Assembly: GCF_000142905.1 (NCBI RefSeq)
Contig: NW_013657665.1
Span: 76,164-140,163 of the forward strand
Reading direction: 5' to 3'
DNA length: 64,000 nt
DNA from: Thecamonas trahens ATCC 50062
Lineage: Eukaryota; Apusozoa; Apusomonadida; Apusomonadidae
Within the stretch, counting starts at the first letter, position 1. Every line of letters begins with the position of its first letter. The notes below the pieces were generated by a model. It was given only the letters and a program-made list of their open reading frames with translations. It was not told the origin of the DNA and did not search any database. The translations under genes were made by a program, and so were the position numbers. Positions 17,785 through 27,841 of the stretch are shown here, in pieces.

Positions 17785-19365
17785 TCAGGTTGCTGCCGCA
17801 GATGTGCTCGGTTGGGACGACATGCGGCGACGAGAGCGGCGACGGCCGGCGAGGAGGTCGTCGAGTAGAGCGCCGACGTCAAGATCGACGAGGGACGAGG
17901 CGCCGAGGCCCTGGGAGAGAAGGAGGTGAGCAGAGTCGAGCTGGGAGGCGCGGAGGAGGCCCGACGCCAGGCCGTGCGCCATGTTGGCCTTGACAGCGGC
18001 GACCCAGGCTTCGCAGTCTTTGGCCGATTCGCACTGAAAGTAGTAGGTGCGGGCACGAGTGGCCTCGTAGGCCTCGTCGAGGCGGGCTTGGATGTCGACG
18101 ACCGAGCCCTCGAGGACGTCACGGACGGCGGCAAGCTGGCGGCCGATGACCAATGGCAAGTGGATGGCAAAGACATGGTTGCGGTCGACGGTGCCGTCAA
18201 CGTCGGCGGTGGGCTTTCGCGACTTCAGCTTGAACGCGTCTGCCAACAGCGGCATGGACGGCTCACACGCAATGATCTTGGTGCCCGTAATGAGCTCGAT
18301 GGTACCGCGGGCAGCCGTCGACGAGCCTGCGTCGCGCTCGTTCTTGTAGTACGAGAGCTGGATGCCGTCGAGGGTGAGGAACCGCTTTTGCCACCGCGGC
18401 GAGCTGGTAAACTTGCCCTTAGTCGCCGAGAGCTTGGCCACGACGCCTGAGCGGGTGACAGTCTCTTGTGGCGCTGAGAGCTTGCGCATCGCAACCGCGT
18501 TGGCAGTGATCCAGTGGCTCGGCGGCGGCGTTCGGGTCAGGCCCAGGTACGGCTTGGACGCCGGCCGGAGCAGGACGAGCTCGCGGTGCTCGCCGAGGCA
18601 GAGCGTGACCGATGAGCCGTCGGCAAGGACCGCAAATCGGCGGTCGCCGGCATCGTAGTAGGTGTACCCGCCAGCAGTCGGCGGCGGCACGCCCGCCTGC
18701 CATCCGGACTCGTTGTTGAGAACAGCGGAGACAATGGCAGCGTGCTGCATGGCCTCGATCTCGGACCGCGCCGCGCACTTGGCGTCGAGCTTCTTGCGGT
18801 CGCTCGGCTCCCTGTCGGCGAGACTCGCCACAACTGCCGCCACGGTGGCGAGACGAGCAGCTTCGACGGCCTCGAGCTGGGCCACCTTGGTTGTCCGTGG
18901 ATCGACCGTGGCCGCGGCGCCATCCGAAGTGCCGGCAGCCTCACCCACACCAGCTTTGGCAGCAGCAGCTTCAGCTTCAGCTTCAGCAGCCACCGCAGCA
19001 GCAGCAGCAGCAGCCGGCCCCGCAAGGACAGCCTCGCCGGCCGACTCACAGAGCTCGACCGACTCGACCTTGAGCGACTTGCGATGGAGCGACTTGCCCG
19101 ATCGGACAGCGGCAGCAGCCGACTTTTCCAAAGAGACAGCAGCAACGTTAAGTGACTCTCTTCTCAGAGCATTGCCCGAGTTGACAGCAGCACCCGGCGA
19201 GTTCTCCACAGCCGCCGCTTTGACTTGTTCCTTAATCCCTTGAGAACGTGTGACAGCCAGACCCGGAGCCACCTCGTCACGCTTGCCATCATCACCCATC
19301 ATCCACCCATCACCACCACCATCACCATGGTGACTATTGCTTTCAGCAACATCTTCAGCCTCCAT
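17785..19365 (-). CDS. PH-domain protein (paralogue 2)
   Basis: 526 residues, starting at the ATG that gives MEAEDVAESN; the frame is open upstream but that part is low-complexity leader. The N-terminus is acidic then Ala-rich and helical, including an Ala run. A Gly/aromatic module (GGYTYYDAGDRRFAVLADGS) precedes the PH-like domain at about 310-465, which contains PRWQKRFLTLDGIQLSYYK and ends with DCEAWVAAVKANMA. The block YEATRARTYYFQC is nearly identical to the upstream paralogue (REATRARTYYFQC). Unlike paralogue 1 it lacks the Q/M/R repeat and the PPPY tail and ends Arg/Ser-rich. Function is not assigned; phosphoinositide or protein binding through the PH fold is an inference. Confidence 0.75.
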   Translation of the reverse strand: MEAEDVAESNSHHGDGGGDGWMMGDDGKRDEVAPGLAVTRSQGIKEQVKAAAVENSPGAAVNSGNALRRESLNVAAVSLEKSAAAAVRSGKSLHRKSLKVESVELCESAGEAVLAGPAAAAAAAVAAEAEAEAAAAKAGVGEAAGTSDGAAATVDPRTTKVAQLEAVEAARLATVAAVVASLADREPSDRKKLDAKCAARSEIEAMQHAAIVSAVLNNESGWQAGVPPPTAGGYTYYDAGDRRFAVLADGSSVTLCLGEHRELVLLRPASKPYLGLTRTPPPSHWITANAVAMRKLSAPQETVTRSGVVAKLSATKGKFTSSPRWQKRFLTLDGIQLSYYKNERDAGSSTAARGTIELITGTKIIACEPSMPLLADAFKLKSRKPTADVDGTVDRNHVFAIHLPLVIGRQLAAVRDVLEGSVVDIQARLDEAYEATRARTYYFQCESAKDCEAWVAAVKANMAHGLASGLLRASQLDSAHLLLSQGLGASSLVDLDVGALLDDLLAGRRRSRRRMSSQPSTSAAAT

Positions 19366-20908
19366 AATGGCTCTGTATACCCTTAAGAAAGAGAGAGAGA
19401 GTGTGTGTGTGTGCCTGTGAGAGAGAGAGGAGTGCTCCTGTCTCGTCACGTCCGCCGACTCTGACTTCGTTCTCTGTCTCTCTTTGCTGACCTGTGACTT
19501 TCGCCATAGCCACCATTGCCCCACCATTGCCATGAGATGAGCGGTGCTGACGATGATGAGGTATGATGGGTTTGAGTTTGGCATTGTGTTCCATGCAGGG
19601 AGGGGGGGGGGGTATGTATGTGAGAAAGGGGAGGGAAAGGCTATGGGTAGGCAGGGCATGGTGGTGGTGATATGGTCTGTGGTCTGGACACGATTGTTTT
19701 GGCTCATTCACTTGATACAGATGATTCAGCCAGAGGCAGAGAGAAAGGCCCCGGTCAGAGTCAGAGTCAGAGTCTGAGACAGAGCCAACATGGGCAGCGA
19801 TTAGCATCATGATTACGATAAGCCACCACCACCACCACCACCACCACCACTACCACCACCACTACTACGACTACTACGACTACGACTACGACTATGACTA
19901 CTTCCTACACACACACGCTCTCTCTCCTTCTCTCTCTCTCTATCTACGTCTGCCTGGTAGCCCGCCCACCACGCCAGCCAGCCCACCACCCCCAATACAA
20001 ATCAGTTTTGACGCAGCATTCCCCAATTCAATTGTGTGTGTTGATGAATATGATTGCGGCAAGAATTGACCGGATTGCGTGGGAACGAGCAACACTCGAC
20101 GACAGCCACAAAGTCGGTATGTTTGGTTTTTGTGTGTTTTGCCGTTTGCGTGAAGGGTAGAGGGGAGGAAGGGGGGGGGGGAGGAGGGGGAAGGGGGGGC
20201 AGGAGGAGCCATGCTCAACCAACCGAGTTGGTGGTTTTTTGGGGGGGGGAAGTAGATGCAATAGCCATGTGAAGCAGTCTTGCAAGGGCATTATGGTGTG
20301 CTTGTAAGAGGTGGCTTGGCTGGTATGGTGTGTTGTGTGTGGTGACGGACGGGTTGAATAATTTTGAAAGGTCGTCCATCCCACGGTCATCAACCCATAT
20401 TTGGTTGACCCGAAGCCAGCCGAGTGTTTGTCTTGAGCTGTAGCCGACGAGGAATACTACCATGTCGACTACAATCAACATGAGCATGTGCCCCACCTTC
20501 TGACCTTTCTGCAAGTGTTAAGCTTGTTGGGCAAGTGTCTGCCATGCGGTTGGTAGGTGTGAGGAAAGGCGTCGCAAACTCACAGCTTTGGCTACCGCCA
20601 AAAATCGCTTGATGCTCCTTTGGACGACTTGTGCGGAACGGGATGGTTGTGGATGGGGACGAACCATGGTGAATACCAATGACGTCTGACACGGCAACAA
20701 CAGGCAGAGGCAACGTTTGCGACCTTGCTGGTGCAGACTTTTGGCTGAGAGAGCAAGTCGAGCTGGGGATTGGACTACTGGCGGATCGAGAGTTTGTTTG
20801 TGTTTGCTAACCCGCACACTCTCTCACACACACACACGGCCACCCACTTTGGTCTCGCATATTTCCTCTTTGCATACCTTGTGAAGGAAGACCAGCACTT
20901 GAACATCC
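19366..20908. other. Divergent intergenic region, simple-sequence rich
   Basis: 1.5 kb between PH paralogue 2 (-) and the LARP4-like gene (+). It contains GA and GT runs just upstream of the PH gene, a G11 run at 19602-19612, CCA and CTACGA repeats at 19820-19900, CT/CA repeats to about 19950, and G-rich stretches at 20161-20250. GC content is visibly lower than in genes. Short ORFs on both strands are low-complexity. No RNA gene or conserved coding block was seen. Confidence 0.5.
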
Positions 20909-22793
20909 ATGTCGGACAACGAGGCATCGGGCTCTGCCGGACTCTCTGCAGATGAGGTGATGACCAAGCTGCAGAAGCAGATTGATTTCTACTTTTCGCG
21001 GGAGAACCTTGCGTCGGACAAGTACCTCGTCTCGCACATGTCGAGCGAAATGTTTGTGGACGTGGACATTATTGCGGCGTTTAAGAAGGTCAAGTCTCTG
21101 ACGACGGACCGTGCAACGCTGCTGCAGGCCATGCGTGCTTCGGACGCGGTGGTGCTGTCCGAGGACGAGACCAAGGTCAAGCCGGTCTTTGAGCTCAAGC
21201 GCAACACGATCATCATCCGCGAGCTTCCTGAGGACGTGACCGAGGCCCAGGTCAAGGCCATTTTCGACGACCCTGCGGCCGGCAAGGTTGTGAGCGTGCA
21301 GGCTGAGGCACAGAACCACTGGTATGTCAAGTTTGCGGACGAGGACATCACTTTTTCGACCTTTATGTGGCTGCGGTCGCAAAAGTACGACGGCAAGCCG
21401 ATCCGGTGCCGGATCAAGACCGAGTCGCTGCTGCAGGGCGCGTCGCCTGGCGCGGCCAAGCCTGCCGGCGAGGCGCCCGCAGGGGCGCCGTTTGTGGCCG
21501 GCGCTCCGCCTGGTGGCAACCCTTACGCCTACATGGGCTACGGCGGTCCGCAGTATGTGCCCGTGGCAGGCCAGGGCGGCGTGTATGGCTACCCCCCGCC
21601 GCAGGGCTGGGAGGGTGCCCCGCCGCAGGGTGGGTTCATGCCGTCGCAGGCCATGTACATGGCCGGCCAGCAGCACTACTACGCCAACGCCGCCCCGTAC
21701 GCTCACTCTGGAACTGATCAGACGTACGCCGGCCGTCGCGGCGGGGGCCGTGGAGGCTCGGGCGGCAAGGGTGGCAAGGGCGGTGCCGTCCTCAAGGAGT
21801 ACGACGGTTCCGGCCGCGACGCAGGCGGCAAGCGTGGCCGCCGCAACGGCGACGACTCGCGCCGGAGCCGCGGCTCGGGCGAGGGCCGCGGCCGGGGCAA
21901 GGGTGCCCGCGGCGGCCGCGGGGGCGCAAAATCCGCCAGCCCCTCGCAGCGGAAGGCCCCGGACTTTGAGCTCGGCCTCCAGTCCTTCCCGCCGCTGCCC
22001 AATGCCAAGGGCGCTGCGCCCAAGCCCGCCGGCTACTCGGCCGAGTTTGTCAAGTACCCGCGCGACGACCTGGTCAAGGTCATCCGTTCGTTTGCCGACG
22101 TTGTCGTCTACCAGCCGACTGAGCTGGCAGACTCGGACGCCCCAGTTGTGCTCTCCGAGCCCAACACCACCCTCGAGGTGGAGAAGCCTGTCCCCGAGTA
22201 CGTTCTTGCCTTGACCCCCCCCCCCCCCTTTTTTTTTCTTTTGCGCTTGCGCGCCCGTCTCTCTCTGTGATTAAGTCATCGATTATTGTCCGAACCACTA
22301 TGACGATTTCGATTTGCTCTAACCCAGCTCATATGAGGGTTGAGACGACGCGCGCTGGGCTTTGGCCCGCAGCTCGACTTGCGACTTCCCCTGCCTCTCC
22401 CTCCTCCCCCCTCTCCCCACTACTCACCGTCACCTTCCACACAGGATCAAACGCCGCAAGAAGAACCGGCAGCGCCGGCGCCACGACTCTTCCTCTGGTG
22501 GAAGCTCGCGTGGCATGGACCGCGCGACAGCAATGGGCCAGCGGCGCAACGTTGGCGGCGCCAAGGAGGCTGCTCCGGCCAAGGTGTCGGCGCCCAAGGC
22601 TGCCGAGACCTCTGCACCTGCTGCCGCCCCCACCTCGTCCGCGGCCGCGCCGTCGTCTCCTGTCAAGAAGGAGTCGGCGCCGGCGACGGCGTCCGCGCCC
22701 GCGGCTGACTCGAGCGCGTCCGCCTCCACCGAGGCCCCCGCCCCGTCGGCGGGTGGCAAGCCGACCTACGCCGACCTCTTCAAGAAGTCGTAG
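20909..22793 (+). CDS. LARP4-like La-related RNA-binding protein
   Basis: Two exons, 20909-22197 and 22445-22793, join in frame to 545 residues. Residues ~12-95 are a La motif (LQKQIDFYFSRENLASDKYL ... SLTTDRATLLQAMRASDAV). An RRM follows at about 98-175 (NTIIIRELPEDVTEAQVKAI ... YDGKPIRCRIK). The pairing and sequence match LARP4/4B rather than La itself or LARP1. Next come a Gly/Tyr/Pro-rich region and RGG-like clusters (GRRGGGRGGSGG, GKGARGGRGG), then FELGLQSFPPLPN. The last exon encodes a basic KRRKKNRQRRR patch and an Ala/Ser/Pro tail ending TYADLFKKS. LARP4 proteins bind poly(A) and PABP and stabilise mRNAs in the cytoplasm. The phase-2 junction recreates a Glu codon and extends the protein without a stop. 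Confidence 0.87.
22198..22444 (+). other. Intron of the LARP4-like gene
   Basis: 247 bp. Donor GTACGT at 22198; C14 followed by T10 at 22215-22238; acceptor CTTCCACACAG ends at 22444. Splicing phase 2 joins CCCGA and G to keep the frame, whereas reading through hits a stop at 22268-22270. Confidence 0.85.
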
Positions 22794-22972
22794 TCGTCAT
22801 CCCGCTTGCACCCGCCGCCGCTCGCCCGCCTACACCTACCACCCACACATCATCATCATCAACATCAACTAAACCTAGAGGCGCGCGTAGCATGCTGTGG
22901 CCAATCACTGCAGTCTGTGTGTGTGTGGTTTTGTTTGTGCAATCGAAAGAAGAGGAGGAGGAAAGAGGGCCA

Positions 22973-24952
22973 TCAAGCCAGCGCGGCGCCAAGGACCGCC
23001 AGGATGCCAGCAAGGGCAATAACAACCAGCGAGGGGCCGGTAATGGCGGCAGACCCGGTAGGAACCGGCGGACGGTTGACAAACGGGGTGCGACAGACTT
23101 CTGCGGCGGGCGGACACTGGACGGCGCCCTGGAAGCCCGGAAACTCAATCATGCCGCCGCGGGCCGGGCAGGTGATCGGCGCCGAGCCGCCAACCGAGAT
23201 GGAGAGGGTGTAGCCCGACGTCTCGTCGCCGGCGCAGGTGGAAAGGTAGCACCGCGGCTCGAGGTTCCCAGTGTAGCTGAGCGACATGTTGCGGACGGTG
23301 GAGAGGAAGCACTTGGACGAGGCACCAAACTGCTCGGCGCCTGGCGAGGCGACGGCGGCGTTAGCCAGCTCGGCGCAGGCACCGTCCGACGTCGGGGTGT
23401 AGATGGGGCAAAAGTCTGCCAGCTCCGAGTAGCCGCCGGTCGTCGGGTTGTTGAAGTACTGGAAGGCCGAGGGGATGATGGCCCACTCGGTGACGATGCA
23501 CTCGGACTTTGCCGAGCGGTCAAAGTTGCAGCCGACGGGTGTCGACGTGTTGCAGTAGTAGCCGTCGCCGGTCCAAGTCGAGCACTGGCCATCGAAAAAC
23601 TCACAGCCCTGGCGGAAGCCGTAGCGCAGCGGGGTGGCAGTCGAGTAGTCGGCGACGTACCAGCCCGAGTCTTCGAGCGCAGCAAGGGTGAAGACTGAGA
23701 GGGCCGGCGGCGGGAGCGACTCGTAGCGGCCGGTCATGATCTCGTTCATCAGCAGGCGCTTCTCCCAGTGTGACTTGAAGATGCCGACACCGCCGCCGTC
23801 CTCGAGCTCGAGGCCGACGGCCCGCGCGCAGTCGTAGTGCTGGCGGGCAACAGCTGTGACGCGCGGCGTGTTGAGCCGGCGGATAGTATTGCCAAATGAG
23901 GTTGTCGTCGACGCCACCACCGGCCGCGCAGGCGACTCGTCGGCGTAGAGCTCGCCAAACTCGTTGAGGTACGCCGAAAACTTGGAGAACGAGAATCCGA
24001 GAATGTGCAGCGCTTCGTGGAGGACAACATCGACGGCACCCTGCAGGTCGTTCGGGTCAATGTACTGCGGCGCCACATTGAGGTGGCCCGCCAGCGGGCG
24101 GCCGAGCTGGTTCTGCAAGCACTCGACGCCGACCGCCTGCGCGCCGCCCAGCATCGGCCGGCGGGTGACAAAGATGACCACGTCGGCCGAGGTCGTCGGC
24201 GTGTCGATGTACGACTGCGGAATGGTGGCCGGACCATAGTCGGATGCACCACAGTCGGTCCCGCCCTGCGCCGCAAACACAATCGCCGCAGGCGAAATGA
24301 CCGAGAGCGCGGCCGAGAGGCGATCGGCGACGGCCGGGAGCACCTGGTCGGTCATAAAGCTAGCCTTGGCTGCGGGCCAGAGCATTGCAGCTGAGCACAC
24401 GCCATTGCAGTTGACGAGCTTTGTCGCCGAGCACGCTTCGCCGCCTGACCCATCACCAATGGCAAACGCGGCGCCGTCTGCATTGCACACGCGGGTAGCC
24501 AAATCGTTGTCAAAGAGCGAGGTATCAAAGAGGACTCTAATGGGCGAGGCAGTAGCACGAGCAGCGACATGAGCACTTCGAGCCGAGAGAACGGCATCAT
24601 TTCCATCAGCGGCAGCAGCGGTAGCAGCAGCAGCATGATGACGACCGTCCTCATCATTCAGACCACCAGACTCACCAAGAGCAAGTTGCTGATGATGGAC
24701 ACGAGAGACAACATGTCCGTCATAATGACCACGCTGAGTAGCATGGTCATGGACACACCGAGCGTCTTTTCCTTGCGGCCGCGGTTCAAACACAAGCGGC
24801 ACCCCATCGTCTGACGCCGTGGTGGGCTTGGTGGCCGTGGCGGGTGTGGCTGTCGTGGCGGGTGTGGCCGTCGCCGTCACTTCGAGAGCAAAGGCCAGGG
24901 CAAGGAGGCCCAGGACGAGTGCCACAGACAGTGGCGTGTTCCCTGTGTGCAT
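22973..24952 (-). CDS. Leishmanolysin-like (M8) zinc metallopeptidase, probable surface protein
   Basis: 659 residues from the ATG giving MHTGNTPLSVALVLGLLALA, a clear signal peptide. The zinc motif HEALHILGF is at H312/E313/H316, and the third ligand lies in SHWEKRLLMNEIMTG (H395), the spaced HExxHxxGF...H arrangement of peptidase family M8. A Cys-rich C-terminal region follows. The protein ends in a hydrophobic stretch (LVVIALAGILAVLGAALA) preceded by small residues, consistent with a GPI-anchor signal. The family comprises secreted or surface endopeptidases. A Thr/Ala-rich prodomain-like region with a His-rich loop lies between the signal peptide and the catalytic domain. Upstream in-frame codons were rejected as start because they precede the signal peptide with Pro/Ser-rich low-complexity sequence. 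A second, divergent M8 gene begins at 62.9 kb. Confidence 0.9.
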   Translation of the reverse strand: MHTGNTPLSVALVLGLLALAFALEVTATATPATTATPATATKPTTASDDGVPLVFEPRPQGKDARCVHDHATQRGHYDGHVVSRVHHQQLALGESGGLNDEDGRHHAAAATAAAADGNDAVLSARSAHVAARATASPIRVLFDTSLFDNDLATRVCNADGAAFAIGDGSGGEACSATKLVNCNGVCSAAMLWPAAKASFMTDQVLPAVADRLSAALSVISPAAIVFAAQGGTDCGASDYGPATIPQSYIDTPTTSADVVIFVTRRPMLGGAQAVGVECLQNQLGRPLAGHLNVAPQYIDPNDLQGAVDVVLHEALHILGFSFSKFSAYLNEFGELYADESPARPVVASTTTSFGNTIRRLNTPRVTAVARQHYDCARAVGLELEDGGGVGIFKSHWEKRLLMNEIMTGRYESLPPPALSVFTLAALEDSGWYVADYSTATPLRYGFRQGCEFFDGQCSTWTGDGYYCNTSTPVGCNFDRSAKSECIVTEWAIIPSAFQYFNNPTTGGYSELADFCPIYTPTSDGACAELANAAVASPGAEQFGASSKCFLSTVRNMSLSYTGNLEPRCYLSTCAGDETSGYTLSISVGGSAPITCPARGGMIEFPGFQGAVQCPPAAEVCRTPFVNRPPVPTGSAAITGPSLVVIALAGILAVLGAALA

Positions 24953-25363
24953 ACGGGGGTCAGAGTTGGCTGACGACGTGAGACAGGGGGTGAGTGGTTT
25001 GGGTGGGAAGGAGGAGGAGGGGGAGGGGGTGAGGGCGGACGGAGGGAGGGTGGGGGGAGGGGTTGGGGCGAGAGGGGACAATGGTGCGAAAGAGGAACAA
25101 CGAAAGAGCCGCGTGGGTGGCGGCTATGATTGTTTTGATGGAAATATAATTGTTGGGGCGAGAGGGGGCAATGATAAACTTATCGAGAAATAATCGTTGA
25201 TGGAGGCAAGGTGGCGGCTATGATTGTTTGATGGCAATTTCATCGTTGGTGGAGCCAAGGCGGACCTCCTTCGCGTTGCCAGTAAGTCCAGACCAACCTC
25301 CGCTCCGCCCCCAACGCCCACACCCACCACCACTCAACCCTCCCTTTCCAGAAACAAGACAAA
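24953..25363. other. Divergent intergenic region M8 peptidase/AIP1
   Basis: 411 bp. G-rich on the plus strand from 25005 to 25075 (C-rich on the peptidase sense strand). Two imperfect copies of a ~35-bp stretch around GTGGCGGCTATGATTGTTTxGATGG occur at about 25117-25150 and 25210-25243. No gene was seen. Confidence 0.5.
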
Positions 25364-27579
25364 ATGGCTGCCAACAACGGTTCCGCCACTCTGCGTACGT
25401 ACAATTTAAAGCGCCTCGTCTCTCCTCCCTCTCTCTTTCTCTCTCTCTTTCTCTCTCTCTCTCGCCTCCTATGCCCGAGCCTCTGTCGGTCGTATCCGCC
25501 GTGGTGTGACCTGTTCGCTTTCTTTCGCCAGAATTCGCTGGAAGGCGCGCTCGGGCCGTTGCCTGTGGCAAGGCCATGCACGGTGCTACATCTTGCAGAA
25601 GCGGCAGTGAGACTGAGAGCATACAAGCTGGGGCTATGGGCAGAGGAAGATGGAGTGGGTAGGGGCGGGGAGAGGCAGGGGGGATCGGTGTCGAGCAGCG
25701 TGGGTGAGGCTATGGGGCAAGGGGGAAGGATCATTGATCGGCACGTCACTCACATTGTCGCCTCGTACCGCCGTGCAGGTCACACGTACGCCCCCGTGCC
25801 CGCCACCACGCGTGGTGAGTCTGTCTCGCTGTACGCGGACCCCAAGAACGAGAAGATGCTCTACACGTGCGGCAAGTCTGTGGTCATCCGCAACATCGAA
25901 AACCCGCTCGACGCGGACCTGTACCAGGAGCACGTGGCCAACGCGACGGCGGCGTCATACTCGCCGTCGGGCTTTTACATTGCCTCTGGTGACGAGTCGG
26001 GCAAGCTCCGGATCTGGGACACAGTCAACGCCGAGCACATTCTGGCGAATGAGTTCCCGGTGCTCTCGGGCAAGATCCACGACATTGCTTGGTCGGGCGA
26101 CTCGGAGCGGATCGTGGTGGTCGGCGACGGGCGCGAGCGGTTCGGTGCGGCGATCCTGGCCAAGACCGGCTCATCTGTTGGCTCGATCACCGGGCACTCG
26201 AAGGCCATTCTCTCGTGCTCGTTCAAGGCCAACCGCCCGTTCCGGGTGGCGACGGCCTCGGAGGACTTTTCCGTCGGCTTCCACACCGGCCCGCCGTTCA
26301 AGTTTGCGCATGGCTGCCAAGACCACACGCGGTTTGTCAACTGCGTCCGCTTCTCGCCTGACGGCGCGCGGTACGTGGCGGTGGCGTCGGACATGACTGG
26401 CTCCGTCTTTGACGGCAAGACCGGCGACAAGATCGGCGAGCTCTCCAACGCCGACCCTCACAAGGGCTCGATCTACTCGTGCTCGTGGAGCCCGGACTCC
26501 AAGTTCCTCCTCACCTCGTCAGCCGACAAGACGTGCAAGATTTGGGACATGTCCGGCGAGACCTTTGAGTGCGTCCAGACCTTTACCCTCGGCTCGACCC
26601 GCGAGGACATGCAGGTCGCCTGCCTTTGGGCCGGCGAGACGCTGCTCTCGGTCTCGCTCGACGGCACCATCAACTACCTCGATCGCGACGCGCCCGATGC
26701 GCCGGCCAAGCGCATCCAGGGCCACAACAAGTTCACTACCGCCATCTCCTTTGACCCGGCGACCTCATCGATCGTCTCGGGCTCGTACGACGGCCGCGTC
26801 GTCGCATGGGACTTTGACTCGTGGTCGCAGGTCATGTTTGCCGGCAACGGCCACGGCTCGCAGGTCTCGGGCATCGCCGTCCAGGGCGACACCCTCGTCT
26901 CGGTCGGCATGGACGACACGCTCTGCATCACCTCGATGACCGACAAGACCATGGGCGACGCCATCAAGCTCGACTCGACCCCGACGGACGTCGCCATCTC
27001 GGCCGCCAACCCCGGCCTCGTCGTCGCTTCCCACCGCGGGGGCTCGCTGTCGTCCGCGACGGCAACGTCGTCTCCACTCTCGCCCTCGACAACGAGCCGT
27101 CGTCGGTCCATATCTCCGCTGACGAAGCTCATGTCGCCGTCGGTGCCTCGGATGGCGTCTTCATCTACACCCTCGACGGCGACAACCTCGTCGAGGCCCA
27201 GGCCCTCAAGGGCACCCACCGCGCCCCGGTCTCCTCCGTCCGCTTCTCGCCCGATGGCTCGTACCTCGCTTCGTGCGACACCGGCCGCAACATCATCGTG
27301 TGGGACACCTCGAGCTTTGAGCCCACCATCGGCGCAGGCAAGTGGTGCCACCACACCGCCCGCGTCAACGACATCGCCTGGTCGCCCTCGGGTGACCACC
27401 TTGCCTCGGCCTCGCTCGACTGCGACATCCGCATCTGGTCCGTCTCGGCGCCCTCGGCCCGCATCCGCATCCCGCTCGCTCACAACGGCGGCGCCACCGG
27501 CGTCGTCTGGGTCAACGACTCGGTCATCGCCACGGCTGGCTCGGACTCGGCCGTCAAGACCTGGGACATCAACTTCTAA
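25364..27579 (+). CDS. WDR1: WDR1/AIP1 actin-interacting WD40 protein (one frame break)
   Basis: Exons 25364-25394 and 25779-27579. With one base added at the break the product is 610 residues (human WDR1 606). AIP1 disassembles actin filaments together with cofilin. Conserved AIP1 blocks: DPKNEKMLYTCGKSVVIRNI, SPSGFYIASGDESGKLRIWD, GHSKAILSCSFKANRPFR, TRFVNCVRFSPDGARY, SWSPDSKFLLTSSADKTCKI and INYLDRDAP. After the break come SPDGSYLASCDTGRNIIVWD, WSPSGDHLASASLDCDIRIW and the terminal VKTWDINF. The frame moves at a G5 run (27038-27042): six Gs would keep it open, and no GT-AG intron fits. The N-terminus lacks the first ~10 residues typical of animal AIP1 and is replaced by a short exon (MAANNGSATL). 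A probable sequencing undercall is preferred to a pseudogene, because both sides are fully conserved. Confidence 0.92.
25395..25778 (+). other. Intron of the AIP1 gene (length multiple of three, no in-frame stop)
   Basis: 384 bp. Donor GTACGT at 25395, CT-rich microsatellite at 25430-25465, acceptor CCGTGCAG ending at 25778. Phase 1 joins C and GT to give Arg. The intron has no in-frame stop, so the unspliced frame also stays open. The low-complexity translation inside and the AIP1-like sequence right after the acceptor identify it as an intron. Confidence 0.85.
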
Positions 27580-27841
27580 GCGCATCTTTGATCTCGCGCG
27601 TCGTCCCACGCCGCGCCCTCGGCACCGTGTGCCTTAAACCCACATACCCCTCGTGTCCTCGCGTCACAGTGTTCACGAAGCATCCCGCCCCCAGCCTCCC
27701 CCCCCCCCCCCAACCTCCCGTCTGCCACAAATCAGCCAGGCGCCATTGTCACGCTACACGCCACACGCCACACCCACACCCGCACCCGCACCCACACCCA
27801 TACCCATACCCTCGCCGACTCCCCCCCCCCTGCTTTTTGAC

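Noticed and set aside
22892..23698. 268-codon plus-strand frame opposite the M8 peptidase
   Set aside because: Overlaps the Cys-rich peptidase C-terminus, which carries the real signal.
27653..27841. Upstream extension of the coiled-coil gene through a C14 run and ACCCAC repeats
   Set aside because: The translation is Pro/His/Thr simple sequence. The ATG at 27842 begins a normal-looking N-terminus.
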